NCBI RefSeq assembly: GCF_003011925.2
Contig: NZ_PXXU01000010.1
Span: 1-64,000 of the forward strand
Source of the DNA: Nitrosomonas supralitoralis
GTDB taxonomy: Bacteria > Pseudomonadota > Gammaproteobacteria > Burkholderiales > Nitrosomonadaceae
Direction of reading: 5' to 3'
Length of the DNA: 64,000 nucleotides
The notes beneath the pieces are model-generated. The model was given only the letters and a program-made list of their open reading frames with translations. It was not told the origin of the DNA and searched no databases. Positions 1 through 9,793 of this stretch are shown one piece after another; position 1 is the stretch's first letter, and each line of letters begins with the position of its first letter. Both the position numbers and the translations under genes were made by a program.

Positions 1-129
1 AAAGCAAATGAATGGATTCAATGCAATGCACCACAAAGGTAAGTATGGCTTCCCAGCCATTTTTGTTTCAAAGGCATGGTTTTCTCGCCAGTCATTGTAT
101 ATATTTTTCAGATCAGGCATCGGCCACAT
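1..129 (-). CDS. Partial ORF, N-terminal 43 codons, unrecognised
   Basis: An open frame begins with ATG at 129 and runs off the left edge with no stop, so only the first 43 codons are visible. An AGGAG ribosome-binding sequence sits five bases before the ATG, which is the main reason to believe it. The product begins MWPMPDLKNIYNDW and becomes hydrophobic at its visible end (LPLWCIALNPF), perhaps the start of a membrane segment. It lies 46 bp downstream of tyrA on the same strand. In many betaproteobacteria aroA or cmk follows tyrA here; this does not resemble either. Function unknown. Confidence 0.45.
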   Translation of the reverse strand, partial: MWPMPDLKNIYNDWRENHAFETKMAGKPYLPLWCIALNPFICF

Positions 130-175
130 AGAAACTCCTAGCGAAATTTAGACAAACTAAAATTAAAACACAAAA

Positions 176-1069
176 CTAACTATTAGATCTTGTTCTTAAC
201 CACTGTTCTCTAATTTTACGCGCCTGCGAAAAAGCCTGCTTCAGCGCCTCACCATCACGTTTTTTCAACAGCTCCCGTAGGCTATTCAACTCTTCCTGAT
301 ACGCATCAATTTGCTCAAGTAAAGTTGCGCGATTTGCCAAACAGATATCGCGCCACATTTCAGGGGAGCTACTGGCGATGCGGGTAAAATCACGGAAGCC
401 GCTGCCGGCGAAACGAAGCATATTCTCAGGTTGCTGAGTGCCATGATTGAGATGATTCATCAGTGTGAAGGCGAGGATGTGTGGTAAATGGCTAGTGGCG
501 GCGAGAACTTGATCGTGTTCATCGGCAGACATCAGCGAGACTTGTGCGCCGCAGGCTTGCCATAAGTGACGAACTCGTTCGACAGAATCGGTGCTGGTTT
601 CCGATAGCGGGGTAAGAATAACGTGCTTGTCAAGATACAAACTGGGTTGTGCGGCTTGTACACCGCTTTGTTCAGCGCCGGCGATCGGATGTCCGGGAAC
701 GAAATGATGCCGGCTTTGCATCGGAAGATGGTGACGTGCCATAGCAATCACATCCTGCTTAGTGCTGCCGGCGTCGGTAATGATGGTGTTTGCGCGTAAA
801 TGTGGGGCCATTTTCTCCATGATGTACCCGGTTTGGCCCACCGGCATTGCCAGGAACACCAAGTCTGCTTGGTGCAGGGCGCAAGCGATATCGCTTGCGA
901 TTTCATCAATCACGCCGATCTCAACAGCGCATTGCATGTTTTGCTGGCTGCGGCCAATGCCGACGATATGTCTGGCCAGTCCGGCGCTGCGTAAGGCCTG
1001 CGCAAATGATCCGCCGATTAGACCTACACCGATAATTACCAGTTTATTAAGCGCTACTGTATTTGTCAT
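176..1069 (-). CDS. tyrA: Prephenate dehydrogenase (TyrA)
   Basis: Oxidises prephenate (or arogenate) with NAD(P)+ to 4-hydroxyphenylpyruvate in tyrosine synthesis; cytoplasmic. The 297-residue protein opens with the dinucleotide-binding glycine motif GVGLIGGS (residues 14-21), followed by DAGSTK (99-104) and the substrate-site stretch HPIAGAEQSG (127-136). It is the monofunctional form: there is no fused chorismate mutase and the length leaves no room for a C-terminal ACT domain. It is the third gene of a pheA-hisC-tyrA run, 32 bp behind hisC. The ribosome-binding site before the ATG is weak. Cofactor preference (NAD or NADP) cannot be read with confidence. Confidence 0.93.
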   Translation of the reverse strand: MTNTVALNKLVIIGVGLIGGSFAQALRSAGLARHIVGIGRSQQNMQCAVEIGVIDEIASDIACALHQADLVFLAMPVGQTGYIMEKMAPHLRANTIITDAGSTKQDVIAMARHHLPMQSRHHFVPGHPIAGAEQSGVQAAQPSLYLDKHVILTPLSETSTDSVERVRHLWQACGAQVSLMSADEHDQVLAATSHLPHILAFTLMNHLNHGTQQPENMLRFAGSGFRDFTRIASSSPEMWRDICLANRATLLEQIDAYQEELNSLRELLKKRDGEALKQAFSQARKIREQWLRTRSNS

Positions 1070-1101
1070 TTGTGGTACTTAATCAAGTTTTTTGATTACT
1101 T

Positions 1102-2214
1102 CTATTCGCTTAATGCTAGTTCAAGTGCTTCCAGGAATCGTTTGTTTTGCGCTTGTAATCCAACTGTAACCCGAAGATGATTGGGCATTTCATAAATACC
1201 GAGTGGACGGACGATGATGCCTTGTTGTAGCAGCTTCTGATAAACCTTCAAAGTGTTGGATGCATCTCCCTTGACTCGAAAACTGATGAAATTGCCATAC
1301 GAAGGAATATATTCAATGTTCATTTTGCGCAAGCCATCCGTGAGTTGTAGCATGCCCGCACGGTTTAGCGCATATGAACGCTGTACAAATTCGCTGTCAC
1401 GTAATGCGGCCAGAGCGCCTACCAAACCTATGCTGCCGACATTGAAAGGCTGACGCACGCGATTCATCAGGTTAGCAACGTCTGGATGCGTCAATCCGAA
1501 TCCAACGCGCACACCCGCCAAGCCGTACACCTTGGAGAAAGTTCGTGTAATCAGCAGATTGGAAAACTGCCTCAACCAACTGATACTATCCGGTTTGTTG
1601 GCTTCGGGTAAGTATTCGTAATAGGCTTCATCTATAACAACTAATACATCACGGGAAACGTGCTCCATAAATCGGAATAGCTCGTTTTCGCTGGATAAGG
1701 TGCCAGTCGGGTTATTGGGACTGGCAATAAATACGATACGTGTTTCCGGTGTAATGGCATCAAGCATGGCTGACAAGTCATGGCCGAAATCGCGAGCAGG
1801 AACTGATATGCCGTTGGCGCCGATCATTTGCACTACCAGCGGATAAACGGCAAAGGCATGTTGTGAGTACACCGCAGCAGCACCCGGCTTCAGAAATACG
1901 CGTGCGGCCAGATCTAATACATCATTGGATCCATTGCCCAAAATAATCTGTTCCGGATCAATGTCATAACGGTTTGAAAGCGCGTTTTTCAATTCATAAC
2001 CGCTGCCGTCTGGGTAGAGCGCTACCTCGTGCAGCACATTTATTATTGCATCTAATGCGAGCGGACTGGCGCCTAGCGGATTTTCGTTGGAAGCCAGTTT
2101 GATTACATGAGTTTCATCCAAGCCCAGTTCCCGCGCTAGTTCGGAAATGGGTTTGCCTGGCTGATAGGGCTGAATCGAGCGGATGTATTCCGGAGCAAAG
2201 TCACAAAGATTCAT
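1102..2214 (-). CDS. hisC: Histidinol-phosphate/aromatic aminotransferase (HisC family)
   Basis: PLP-dependent fold-type I aminotransferase of 370 residues. Visible landmarks are SPNNPTG (165-171), DEAYYE (195-200) and the PLP Schiff-base lysine K228 in TRTFSKVYG. By family it converts imidazole-acetol phosphate to histidinol phosphate. Its place between pheA and tyrA, away from other his genes, suggests that it mainly or also transaminates phenylpyruvate, 4-hydroxyphenylpyruvate or prephenate. That role is inferred from context; sequence alone does not separate the histidine and aromatic subtypes. The gene is 80 bp behind pheA and probably in its transcript. Confidence 0.9.
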   Translation of the reverse strand: MNLCDFAPEYIRSIQPYQPGKPISELARELGLDETHVIKLASNENPLGASPLALDAIINVLHEVALYPDGSGYELKNALSNRYDIDPEQIILGNGSNDVLDLAARVFLKPGAAAVYSQHAFAVYPLVVQMIGANGISVPARDFGHDLSAMLDAITPETRIVFIASPNNPTGTLSSENELFRFMEHVSRDVLVVIDEAYYEYLPEANKPDSISWLRQFSNLLITRTFSKVYGLAGVRVGFGLTHPDVANLMNRVRQPFNVGSIGLVGALAALRDSEFVQRSYALNRAGMLQLTDGLRKMNIEYIPSYGNFISFRVKGDASNTLKVYQKLLQQGIIVRPLGIYEMPNHLRVTVGLQAQNKRFLEALELALSE

Positions 2215-2294
2215 AGATTAAGTTTATGTTGAGTAAAAAAGAATATCGGCGTTTGAATGATTCAATCAAGAGATTATTCGGCAATGGTGAACCT

Positions 2295-3365
2295 TTATGT
2301 CGCCGGATATGATCCCAAGATTTTTAGGAAGGCTGCTTTGTCGCGTAATTCTGCCAACGCCGTGGCTACGTTTTCATTTTGCTGATGCCCTTCAATATCC
2401 ACAAAAAAAACATATTGCCACAGCCCGGTGCGTGATGGGCGCGACTCCAAACGACTCATACTGACGCCATGCTGCGCCAACGGCTTAAGTAATGTGTAAA
2501 TCGCTCCGGAACGGTTGTTGGTTGACATGATCAGAGACGTCTTGTCTTTTCCTGAAATATCCACTGTCTGTTTACCGATGATTAGAAAGCGTGTAGTGTT
2601 TTTTGGATCATCCTCAATATTTTCGGCACAGATGGAAAGTCCGAACAGCTCGGCTGCTCTCTGGCTTGCTATAGCCGCTGCATGTTTATCGATCGAGGCC
2701 TGTTGGGCTGCATCGGCATTGCTGGCGGTAGGGACAAAAGCAATATCAGAAATTTGCGGTAAATTTATTCTAAGCCACTGATGGCACTGCGCGAAAGATT
2801 GCGGATGAGTGTAGATCTTATTGATTTGCGTTAATTCGGTTTGTTGTGCCATCAGAAATTGATGAATAGCCAGTTGGATTTCGCCACAAATGATCAATGA
2901 AGTTTGCAGTAATAAATCCATGGTTCTGCCAACTGCACCTTCCGTGGAGTTTTCTACTGGTACTACCCCGTAATTGGCTGTGTCCGTTTCCACAGCACGA
3001 AATACTTCGTCGATAGAATCACACGCTATTGTTGTGATGGCGCTGCCAAAGCGTTTTAACGCTGCATCTTCAGAGAAAGTACCGCTAGGTCCGAGATAAG
3101 CGACGCTCATTGGTTTTTCCAGGGCGCGACATACAGACATGATTTCGATGAACAGTTGTTTGATATGTTTGTTGCCGATGGGGCCGGGGTTATGCTCCTG
3201 CATGCGTGTCAGTATTTGCGCTTCACGTTCAGGACGATAAATGATGCCGCTTTTTTTGATCTTGCCGATTTGCTGTGCCAGTCCGGCACGTTTGCTAATC
3301 AGCTGAAGCAGTTCGTTGTCAATGGCATCAATCTGGTTGCGTAATTGTTTGAGTTCTTCTGACAT
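2295..3365 (-). CDS. pheA: Bifunctional chorismate mutase/prephenate dehydratase (P-protein)
   Basis: Makes prephenate from chorismate and then phenylpyruvate, the committed steps to phenylalanine. The 356-residue protein has a helical chorismate mutase domain (about 1-85), a prephenate dehydratase domain (about 87-270, with the catalytic TTRF at 257-260) and a C-terminal ACT regulatory domain (about 275-356) containing ESRPSRT (307-313), the phenylalanine-binding signature. The start chosen is the ATG giving MSEELKQLRNQ. The same frame is open 44 codons further upstream into serA, but that extension is not homologous to any P-protein start. Feedback inhibition by phenylalanine is expected from the ACT motif. 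Confidence 0.93.
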   Translation of the reverse strand: MSEELKQLRNQIDAIDNELLQLISKRAGLAQQIGKIKKSGIIYRPEREAQILTRMQEHNPGPIGNKHIKQLFIEIMSVCRALEKPMSVAYLGPSGTFSEDAALKRFGSAITTIACDSIDEVFRAVETDTANYGVVPVENSTEGAVGRTMDLLLQTSLIICGEIQLAIHQFLMAQQTELTQINKIYTHPQSFAQCHQWLRINLPQISDIAFVPTASNADAAQQASIDKHAAAIASQRAAELFGLSICAENIEDDPKNTTRFLIIGKQTVDISGKDKTSLIMSTNNRSGAIYTLLKPLAQHGVSMSRLESRPSRTGLWQYVFFVDIEGHQQNENVATALAELRDKAAFLKILGSYPAT

Positions 3366-3405
3366 GAGTGATGAAAATTTTGGCTTAACGATAAGGTATG
3401 AAGGT

Positions 3406-4602
3406 TTATTTTGGGAGCGGCAGATATCGCGCCATGAGTACGCCGGCAATTGCGGCGATTTCATCCAATACTTGCTGTGATACCGGGCTGTCGACATCGA
3501 CCAATGTGAAAGCCATTTCTCCTCGTGACTTGTTGATCATGTTATGGATATTCAACCCTGCCTTGGCCATGCTGGTGGAAATTTGTCCCACAATATTTGG
3601 CACGTTGGCATTGGCGACAGCTACACGATAAGGTGATTCGCGTTCCATCTGAATATCAGGAAAATTGACCGTATGTGTGATGTTGCCGTTTTGCAGATAA
3701 TCAATGAGCTGGTCTACTACCATAACGGCGCAATTTTCTTCTGCTTCCTGCGTCGATGCGCCGAGATGCGGCAGCGTGATGACCGATTGCTGATGTTGCA
3801 ATTTCTGGCTGGGAAAATCACTGACATAATATTTGAGTTTGTTTGTGGCAATTCCTGTCAGAATGGCTTCTTCATTGACAACTTCTCTACGTGAAAAATT
3901 TAACAGGGTTACGTTTTGTTTCATCAGCTTGATGAATTTGTCATCGATCAGTTGGCGAGTTGAATTCAACAAGGGAACATGCACACTGACAAACTCGCTG
4001 TGACGAAGGAGATCTTCCATGCTGTTTGCTTTCTTGACTTCTGCAGACAAATTCCAGGCCGAATCTATGGTAATTTGGGGGTCATAACCGATTACTTTCA
4101 TGCCCAGCCTGAGTGCGGAATTGGCCACCAGCCGACCGATTTCACCCAGGCCAATAATACCAAGTGTACGCCCGGGCAATTCAATACCCGAGAAAAGTTT
4201 TTTCCCGTCTTCAGCCTGATTATCCAGCATCACATCATCGCCTTGCAGATTTTTAGCAAATTGTAACGCAGGTACCAGATTTCGTGCGGCTAAGAACAGG
4301 CAGGCTAAAGCCAGCTCTTTAACTGCATTGGCGTTTGCGCCAGGCGTATTGAACACGGGAATGCCACGGTTATTCATATCAGGTACGGGAATGTTGTTGG
4401 TGCCGGCACCGGCGCGACCAATTGCTTTAACGCTGATAGGAATATTCTGATTTAATAAGTTATGAGAACGCACCAGAATAGCATCCGGTTCAGTGATATC
4501 TTTGCCAACTTGAAAAATTTCTGTTGGAAAGCGACACAGGCCATGATGAGCAATCTGGTTGAGCGTGAGAATCTTGTAGGTTTTACGTTGATGTTCAGGC
4601 AT
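3406..4602 (-). CDS. serA: D-3-phosphoglycerate dehydrogenase (SerA)
   Basis: First step of serine synthesis: oxidises 3-phosphoglycerate to 3-phosphohydroxypyruvate with NAD+. The 398-residue protein has the 2-hydroxyacid dehydrogenase core with the NAD motif GLGEIG (151-156), the active-site arginine region NFSRRE (about 236-240) and the catalytic histidine H279 in LPHLGAST. A C-terminal ACT domain (about 325-398) follows directly, giving the short E. coli-like architecture usually feedback-inhibited by serine. Its start overlaps the serC stop by 8 bp, so the two serine genes are translationally coupled. It lies 40 bp before pheA. Confidence 0.93.
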   Translation of the reverse strand: MPEHQRKTYKILTLNQIAHHGLCRFPTEIFQVGKDITEPDAILVRSHNLLNQNIPISVKAIGRAGAGTNNIPVPDMNNRGIPVFNTPGANANAVKELALACLFLAARNLVPALQFAKNLQGDDVMLDNQAEDGKKLFSGIELPGRTLGIIGLGEIGRLVANSALRLGMKVIGYDPQITIDSAWNLSAEVKKANSMEDLLRHSEFVSVHVPLLNSTRQLIDDKFIKLMKQNVTLLNFSRREVVNEEAILTGIATNKLKYYVSDFPSQKLQHQQSVITLPHLGASTQEAEENCAVMVVDQLIDYLQNGNITHTVNFPDIQMERESPYRVAVANANVPNIVGQISTSMAKAGLNIHNMINKSRGEMAFTLVDVDSPVSQQVLDEIAAIAGVLMARYLPLPK

Positions 4603-5686
4603 GCTGACAGGCGAATTCCTTCATAAACGCTACCAATTTTGCCACACCTTCAATCGGCATAGCATTGTACATAGATGCACGCATGCCGCCCACTGAGCGA
4701 TGGCCTTTCAACTGAATCAAACCATTGTTGCTGGCCTGCATGAGAAATTCTTCGTCGAGTGCGGGATTTCTCAATGTGAAGGGAATGTTCATGCGAGATC
4801 GATCTGCTTTTGCTACTGGGCAATGATAAAAATCGGTGTTATCCAGCAAGCCATACAACAAATTGGCTTTGGCGATATTGATTTTTTCCATTGTGACCAG
4901 TCCGCCTTTATTTTTCAGCCATGCAAATACCAACCCGGTAATATACATGGCGTAGGTAGGTGGGGTGTTATACATCGAGTCATTTTGCGCATGAATCTGA
5001 TAATCATATAATGTTGGAGTGCCTGGCAGTGGTTTGCCTAATAAATCTTCGCGGACCACGACCAGTGTCAATCCGGCAGGCCCGAGGTTTTTTTGCGCAC
5101 CGGCATAAATCAATCCAAAACGCGTGATATCCAATGGTCGTGACAAGATATCAGATGACATATCGACTACCAGAGGAATGGTGTTGTTCAAATCAATTTC
5201 AGGAATCCAATGAAACTCAACGCCGCCAATAGTTTCATTGCTGGTGTAATGGATATAGGCTGCATTAGAATCCAGCCGCCAATTATCTTGCGTGGGCACA
5301 GAGGTGAAGTTAGTATTCGTTGAGGAAGCTGCCACGTTAATAGTGCAATATCGGCTGGCTTCTTCAATGGCCTTGGTCGACCATTGACCGGTATTAATAT
5401 AGTCCGCTTTTGTTTTGCCGCGCAGCAGGTTCATCGGCACCATGGAGAATTGACTGGAAGCACCGCCTTGTAGAAATAGCACTTTATAGTTTTTGGGGAT
5501 ACCAACCAGCTCGCGAAAATCACTTTCGGCTTTTTCGGCAATGGACATGAATTCCTTGCCGCGATGACTCATCTCCATCACTGACATCCCGCTGCCGTGC
5601 CAATCGAGCATCTCATCGCGCGCTTGCTGCAGCACTTCTTTGGGCAGAACAGCAGGACCTGCGCTAAAATTAAAGATTTGATCCAT
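4595..5686 (-). CDS. serC: Phosphoserine aminotransferase (SerC)
   Basis: Transaminates 3-phosphohydroxypyruvate with glutamate to phosphoserine; the same enzyme family acts in vitamin B6 synthesis. The 363-residue form starts at the ATG giving MDQIFNFSAGPAVLP, which matches the family; a TTG six codons upstream is also open but less likely. The PLP lysine is K199 in AGAQKNLGPAG, and the phosphate-binding GGASSQF loop is at 74-80. It lies just downstream of gyrA (29 bp) and overlaps serA by 8 bp, so gyrA may drive some serC transcription. Confidence 0.93.
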   Translation of the reverse strand: MDQIFNFSAGPAVLPKEVLQQARDEMLDWHGSGMSVMEMSHRGKEFMSIAEKAESDFRELVGIPKNYKVLFLQGGASSQFSMVPMNLLRGKTKADYINTGQWSTKAIEEASRYCTINVAASSTNTNFTSVPTQDNWRLDSNAAYIHYTSNETIGGVEFHWIPEIDLNNTIPLVVDMSSDILSRPLDITRFGLIYAGAQKNLGPAGLTLVVVREDLLGKPLPGTPTLYDYQIHAQNDSMYNTPPTYAMYITGLVFAWLKNKGGLVTMEKINIAKANLLYGLLDNTDFYHCPVAKADRSRMNIPFTLRNPALDEEFLMQASNNGLIQLKGHRSVGGMRASMYNAMPIEGVAKLVAFMKEFACQHA

Positions 5687-5715
5687 TACGTTATTCAGAG
5701 TCAAGTTTTGGTTAG

Positions 5716-8277
5716 TTATTCACTGTCGCCATCGTCATCTTCACTTTCTACCACTCGCTCCAAACCGGCCAGTTTTTCACCGGCATCCAGGTTAATTAGA
5801 GTAACGCCTTGTGTGGCACGACTCATTTCACGTACTTCATTAACACGGGTGCGGATCAATACGCCACCGGAGGTGATCAGCATGATTTCGTCATCCGGTT
5901 TCACCAGTTTTGCGGTGACAACCTTGCCGTTACGCTCGCTGGTAATGATTGCAATCATGCCTTGTGTGCCGCGGTTGTGACGCGTGTATTCGCTGATGGG
6001 GGTGCGCTTGCCGTAGCCGTTTTCAGTCGCTGTTAATACTGCGAGCTCCTCACTCTCTGCTACCAGCATAGAAATAACTCTCTGCCCTGAACCCAACTTC
6101 ATGCCGCGCACACCACGGGCAGTACGCCCCATCGGACGCACGTCATTTTCACTGAAGCGCATGGCTTTACCGTTATCTGAAAACAGCATCACGTCATGTT
6201 TGCCTTCGGTCAATTCGACGCCAATGAGATAGTCACCTTCATCCAATCCGATCGCAATAATGCCATTGTTGCGCGGACGGGAGAATTCTGACAAGGGTGT
6301 TTTCTTGACTGTGCCAAAAGATGTTGCCATAAAGACAAAACGATTTTCATCAAAGAGTTTGACCGGTAGAATTGCATTGATTTTCTCGCTCTCTTCCAGT
6401 TGTACCCAGTTGATAATCGGTTTGCCACGCGATTGCCGACCACCTTGTGGCACCTCATAAACTTTGATCCAATACACACGTCCCAAGCTTGAAAAACACA
6501 GGATATAATCATGCGTGTTGGCAATGAATAATTTGTCAATGAAGTCATCTTCCTTGGTGCTGGTTGCCAACTTACCGCGTCCGCCACGTTTTTGCGCGCG
6601 ATAATCATCCAGTAACTGGGATTTGATATAGCCACTATGCGATAGTGTAACCACGACATCTGCCGGTGTAATCAAATCTTCCATACTTAAATCTTGGGTG
6701 TCGACAACGATCTCACTGCGGCGTTTGTCGCCGAATTGTAGTTTGACCGTATCCAACTCTTCGGTAATGATATGTGTGATGCGTCCGGGATTTGCCAGAA
6801 TGTCAAGATAGTCAATGATCTTCTCAATGACATCCTTATATTCAGCGACAATCTTTTCTTGTTCCAAACCGGTGAGGCGCTGCAAACGTAACTCTAGAAT
6901 TGCTTGAGCCTGGGCGTCAGATAAACGGTAGTCATGTGCTTTTAATCCGAACGTGTTGTCCAACCCCTCTGGTCGTAGTGCGTTAGCGTCCGCCATTGCG
7001 CGCATCAGCATTTCTTCAACCAATAGTGAGTGCCAGATTCTTGCCATCAACGCTTCCTTGGCGTCAGCTGGAGTTGGAGCTGCTTTGATCAAGGCAATAA
7101 TTTCATCGACATTGGACAGTGCGACAGCCAATCCTTCGAGTAAGTGACCGCGTTCCCGGGCTTTCTTTAGCTCGAACACCGTACGGCGCGTGACAACCTC
7201 GCGGCGATGACGCAGGAAAGCATCTAAAATTTGCTTTAAATTTAACAGACGTGGCTGGCCATCGAGCAAAGCCACCATGTTCATGCCAAACGTGTCTTGC
7301 ATTTGTGTTTCTTTATACAAGTTGTTCAGAATGACTTCGGGCATTTCTCCGCGTTTCAGTTCTATGACAACACGCATGCCGGATTTGTCGGATTCGTCAC
7401 GTAAATCGGAGATGCCTTCAATCTTTTTATCGCGGACCAGTTCTCCGATGCGGATTAATAGGTTAGCTTTATTAACTTGGTAGGGTAATTCGTCTATGAT
7501 GATAGACTGGCGACTGCCTTTCTCCAGGTCTTCGAAGTGAGTGCGCGCACGCATGACAACACGACCACGGCCTGTACGGTAGCCATCTCGTACTCCAGTG
7601 ATACCATAAATAATACCGGCGGTGGGAAAATCTGGTGCCGGTATTAAGTCAATAAGTTCATCGATGCTGATGTCTGGATTTTTGAGTAATGCGAGACAAG
7701 CTTCCACCACTTCATTTAGGTTATGTGGTGGGATATTGGTTGCCATGCCAACAGCGATACCAGATGAACCATTGATCAGTAAGTTGGGTATTTTTGTCGG
7801 CAGTATGAGCGGTTCTTTTTCGGAATCATCATAATTGGGACCGAAATCTACCGTTTCCCTGTCAAGATCAACCAGCAATTCATGTGCAATACGCGACATA
7901 CGAATTTCGGTATAACGCATCGCAGCTGCGTTATCACCATCTACTGAGCCGAAATTTCCTTGCCCATCAATGAGCATATAGCGTAGCGAAAAATCCTGCG
8001 CCATGCGTACTATAGTGTCATAGACCGCAGTATCTCCATGTGGGTGATATTTACCGATGACATCACCGACGATACGAGCAGATTTTTTGTACGGTCTGTT
8101 CCAGTCGTTGGAGAGTTCATGCATGGCAAATAGCACGCGTCGATGTACCGGTTTCAAGCCATCACGAACATCAGGCAGGGCTCGACCTACAATCACACTC
8201 ATCGCGTAATCAAGATAGGAACGCCGCATTTCCTCTTCAAGACTGATAGGCAGGGTTTCCTTGGCAAATTGATTCAT
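5716..8277 (-). CDS. gyrA: DNA gyrase subunit A
   Basis: The DNA breakage-reunion subunit of gyrase; with GyrB it introduces negative supercoils using ATP. The 853-residue protein aligns without gaps to E. coli numbering at the N terminus: catalytic tyrosine Y122 in RYTEIRMS and the quinolone region [10 protein letters not shown]. Residue 83 is Thr rather than the E. coli Ser, a natural variant in several proteobacteria, and D87 is kept, so no resistance change is evident. The C-terminal DNA-wrapping domain has a GyrA-box-like QKRGGRGK and ends in an acidic tail [10 protein letters not shown]. The gene faces argD across a 295-bp gap. Confidence 0.97.
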   Translation of the reverse strand: MNQFAKETLPISLEEEMRRSYLDYAMSVIVGRALPDVRDGLKPVHRRVLFAMHELSNDWNRPYKKSARIVGDVIGKYHPHGDTAVYDTIVRMAQDFSLRYMLIDGQGNFGSVDGDNAAAMRYTEIRMSRIAHELLVDLDRETVDFGPNYDDSEKEPLILPTKIPNLLINGSSGIAVGMATNIPPHNLNEVVEACLALLKNPDISIDELIDLIPAPDFPTAGIIYGITGVRDGYRTGRGRVVMRARTHFEDLEKGSRQSIIIDELPYQVNKANLLIRIGELVRDKKIEGISDLRDESDKSGMRVVIELKRGEMPEVILNNLYKETQMQDTFGMNMVALLDGQPRLLNLKQILDAFLRHRREVVTRRTVFELKKARERGHLLEGLAVALSNVDEIIALIKAAPTPADAKEALMARIWHSLLVEEMLMRAMADANALRPEGLDNTFGLKAHDYRLSDAQAQAILELRLQRLTGLEQEKIVAEYKDVIEKIIDYLDILANPGRITHIITEELDTVKLQFGDKRRSEIVVDTQDLSMEDLITPADVVVTLSHSGYIKSQLLDDYRAQKRGGRGKLATSTKEDDFIDKLFIANTHDYILCFSSLGRVYWIKVYEVPQGGRQSRGKPIINWVQLEESEKINAILPVKLFDENRFVFMATSFGTVKKTPLSEFSRPRNNGIIAIGLDEGDYLIGVELTEGKHDVMLFSDNGKAMRFSENDVRPMGRTARGVRGMKLGSGQRVISMLVAESEELAVLTATENGYGKRTPISEYTRHNRGTQGMIAIITSERNGKVVTAKLVKPDDEIMLITSGGVLIRTRVNEVREMSRATQGVTLINLDAGEKLAGLERVVESEDDDGDSE

Positions 8278-8572
8278 ATCTTATGATTTTTGTGAGAACA
8301 ACGGGTTATGATGGTGAGGTGTATCTTCTTAAAATTTAACATAAGAAAATTTATAATCATCTATATTCTAACATGCTGCCATAATTTCTCAGTTCTTTGC
8401 GGTGTGAAAATTGTAAAAATAAGATGATCATTGGATAAAAAAGCTTGAAAAAGCAGACTAAATAAGTAAACATAATAGTTTTTTCAAATTTTTCTTACTT
8501 CGAATGTTGATAGAGATAGGGCGCGTAGTTGAATTTACCTTCTGAAATTAAAATAACTGTGGATCTAGTGCT
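8278..8572. other. Divergent gyrA/argD intergenic region
   Basis: AT-rich 295-bp gap that must hold the promoters of both gyrA (leftward) and argD (rightward). A weak rightward sigma-70-like pair is TTGTAA at 8411-8416 and GATAAA at 8434-8439, 17 bp apart, four of six matches each. On the leftward strand a TAGAAT element is present but without a good -35. No open frame, tRNA or strong hairpin was found. Confidence 0.4.
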
Positions 8573-9745
8573 GTGTCTAATTTAATGAATACTTATTCAC
8601 GATTGTCCGTTACCTTTGTAAAAGGGGAGGGAGTTTGGCTATGGGATAACCATGGTGAGAGGTATTTAGATGCGTTGGCCGGTGTGGCTGTGTGTGGGTT
8701 GGGACATTGTCATCCAAGATTGACTAAAGCCATCTGTGAACAAGCCGGGACGTTAATCCATACATCTAACCTCTATAACATTGAAAAGCAGGAACGATTA
8801 GCTGATCGTCTGATTGAAATATCAGGAATGGATAATGCATTTTTCTGTAATTCCGGGGCAGAGGCGAACGAAGCAGCTATAAAATTAGCTCGTTTGTATG
8901 GACATAATCAAGGAATTTCATTGCCCACTATTGTAGTAATGGAACGCTCCTTTCATGGTCGTACTATGGCAACCCTGACGGCGAGCGGGAATCGCAAGGT
9001 GCAGGCGGGGTTTGAGCCATTGTTATCTGGATTTGTGCGTGTTCCCTATAACAGTATGGAGGCTATAACGCAAGTTGCTGCTAATAATAAAGATGTCGTG
9101 GCAGTTCTGGTGGAGCCCTTTCAGGGTGAGGGGGGGGTTAACATACCTGAAGCGCACTATCTACAGAAATTGCGCGATCTGTGTGATCAAAATGGATGGC
9201 TTTTGATGCTGGATGAGGTACAGTCTGGTATTGGACGAAGCGGGGAATGGTTCGCGTTTCAGCATAGCGACATTATGCCAGATGTGATAACACTGGCGAA
9301 AGGCCTGGGGGGAGGAGTTCCGATAGGTGCTTGTTTAGCTAGAAGTACGGCAGCGGAAGTTTTTAAACCGGGTAATCATGCTTCTACCTTTGGTGGTAAT
9401 CCTTTAGCTTGTGCTGCAGCGATTGAAACTTTAAACGTGATTGCCGATGCAAATCTTCTTGATCATGTAACTGAGTTGGGGAGTTTTATGCGTGATAGGT
9501 TGAAGAGGCAGCTTGCTGATGTTGCTGGAGTCGTGCACATCAGAGGGCAAGGTTTGATTATCGGCATCGAGCTTTCTGTGTCATGCGGTGAATTGGTTCA
9601 AAAAGCTTTAGAGAAGAAATTATTAATTAATGTAACTTCCGATAAAGTAGTCCGTTTGTTGCCTGCACTTGTAATGCAGCAAAACGAAGCTGAGCAGGTG
9701 GTTGATATCACTTGTCTGTTAATAAAGGAGTTTTTGAATAACTAA
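8573..9745 (+). CDS. argD: Acetylornithine aminotransferase (ArgD)
   Basis: PLP-dependent class III aminotransferase that converts N-acetylglutamate semialdehyde to N-acetylornithine; many ArgD enzymes also serve lysine synthesis. In the 390-residue form, SGAEANE (94-100), the DEVQSGIGR stretch (214-222) and the PLP lysine K243 in LAKGLGGGVP are all present. The start chosen is GTG (8573), giving MSNLMNTYSR, which matches the family; an ATG four codons later is the alternative. It opens an argD-argF-argG run, so arginine synthesis from acetylglutamate semialdehyde to argininosuccinate is clustered except for deacetylation and carbamoyl phosphate. Confidence 0.92.
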   Translation: MSNLMNTYSRLSVTFVKGEGVWLWDNHGERYLDALAGVAVCGLGHCHPRLTKAICEQAGTLIHTSNLYNIEKQERLADRLIEISGMDNAFFCNSGAEANEAAIKLARLYGHNQGISLPTIVVMERSFHGRTMATLTASGNRKVQAGFEPLLSGFVRVPYNSMEAITQVAANNKDVVAVLVEPFQGEGGVNIPEAHYLQKLRDLCDQNGWLLMLDEVQSGIGRSGEWFAFQHSDIMPDVITLAKGLGGGVPIGACLARSTAAEVFKPGNHASTFGGNPLACAAAIETLNVIADANLLDHVTELGSFMRDRLKRQLADVAGVVHIRGQGLIIGIELSVSCGELVQKALEKKLLINVTSDKVVRLLPALVMQQNEAEQVVDITCLLIKEFLNN

Positions 9746-9793
9746 ACAGTTAGCATCAAGCAAAGTAATGACTGGTTAGTTGTTTGTCTGGTT

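Noticed and set aside
3366-3497. 44-codon N-terminal extension of pheA
   Set aside because: Lies mostly within serA, and the family start MSEELKQLRNQ is at 3365.
6210-6659. 149-codon frame inside gyrA on the same strand
   Set aside because: Different frame of a highly conserved gene with no protein-like pattern.
5716-8277. Quinolone-resistance substitution in gyrA
   Set aside because: Thr at position 83 is a normal residue in several proteobacterial groups, and D87 is unchanged.
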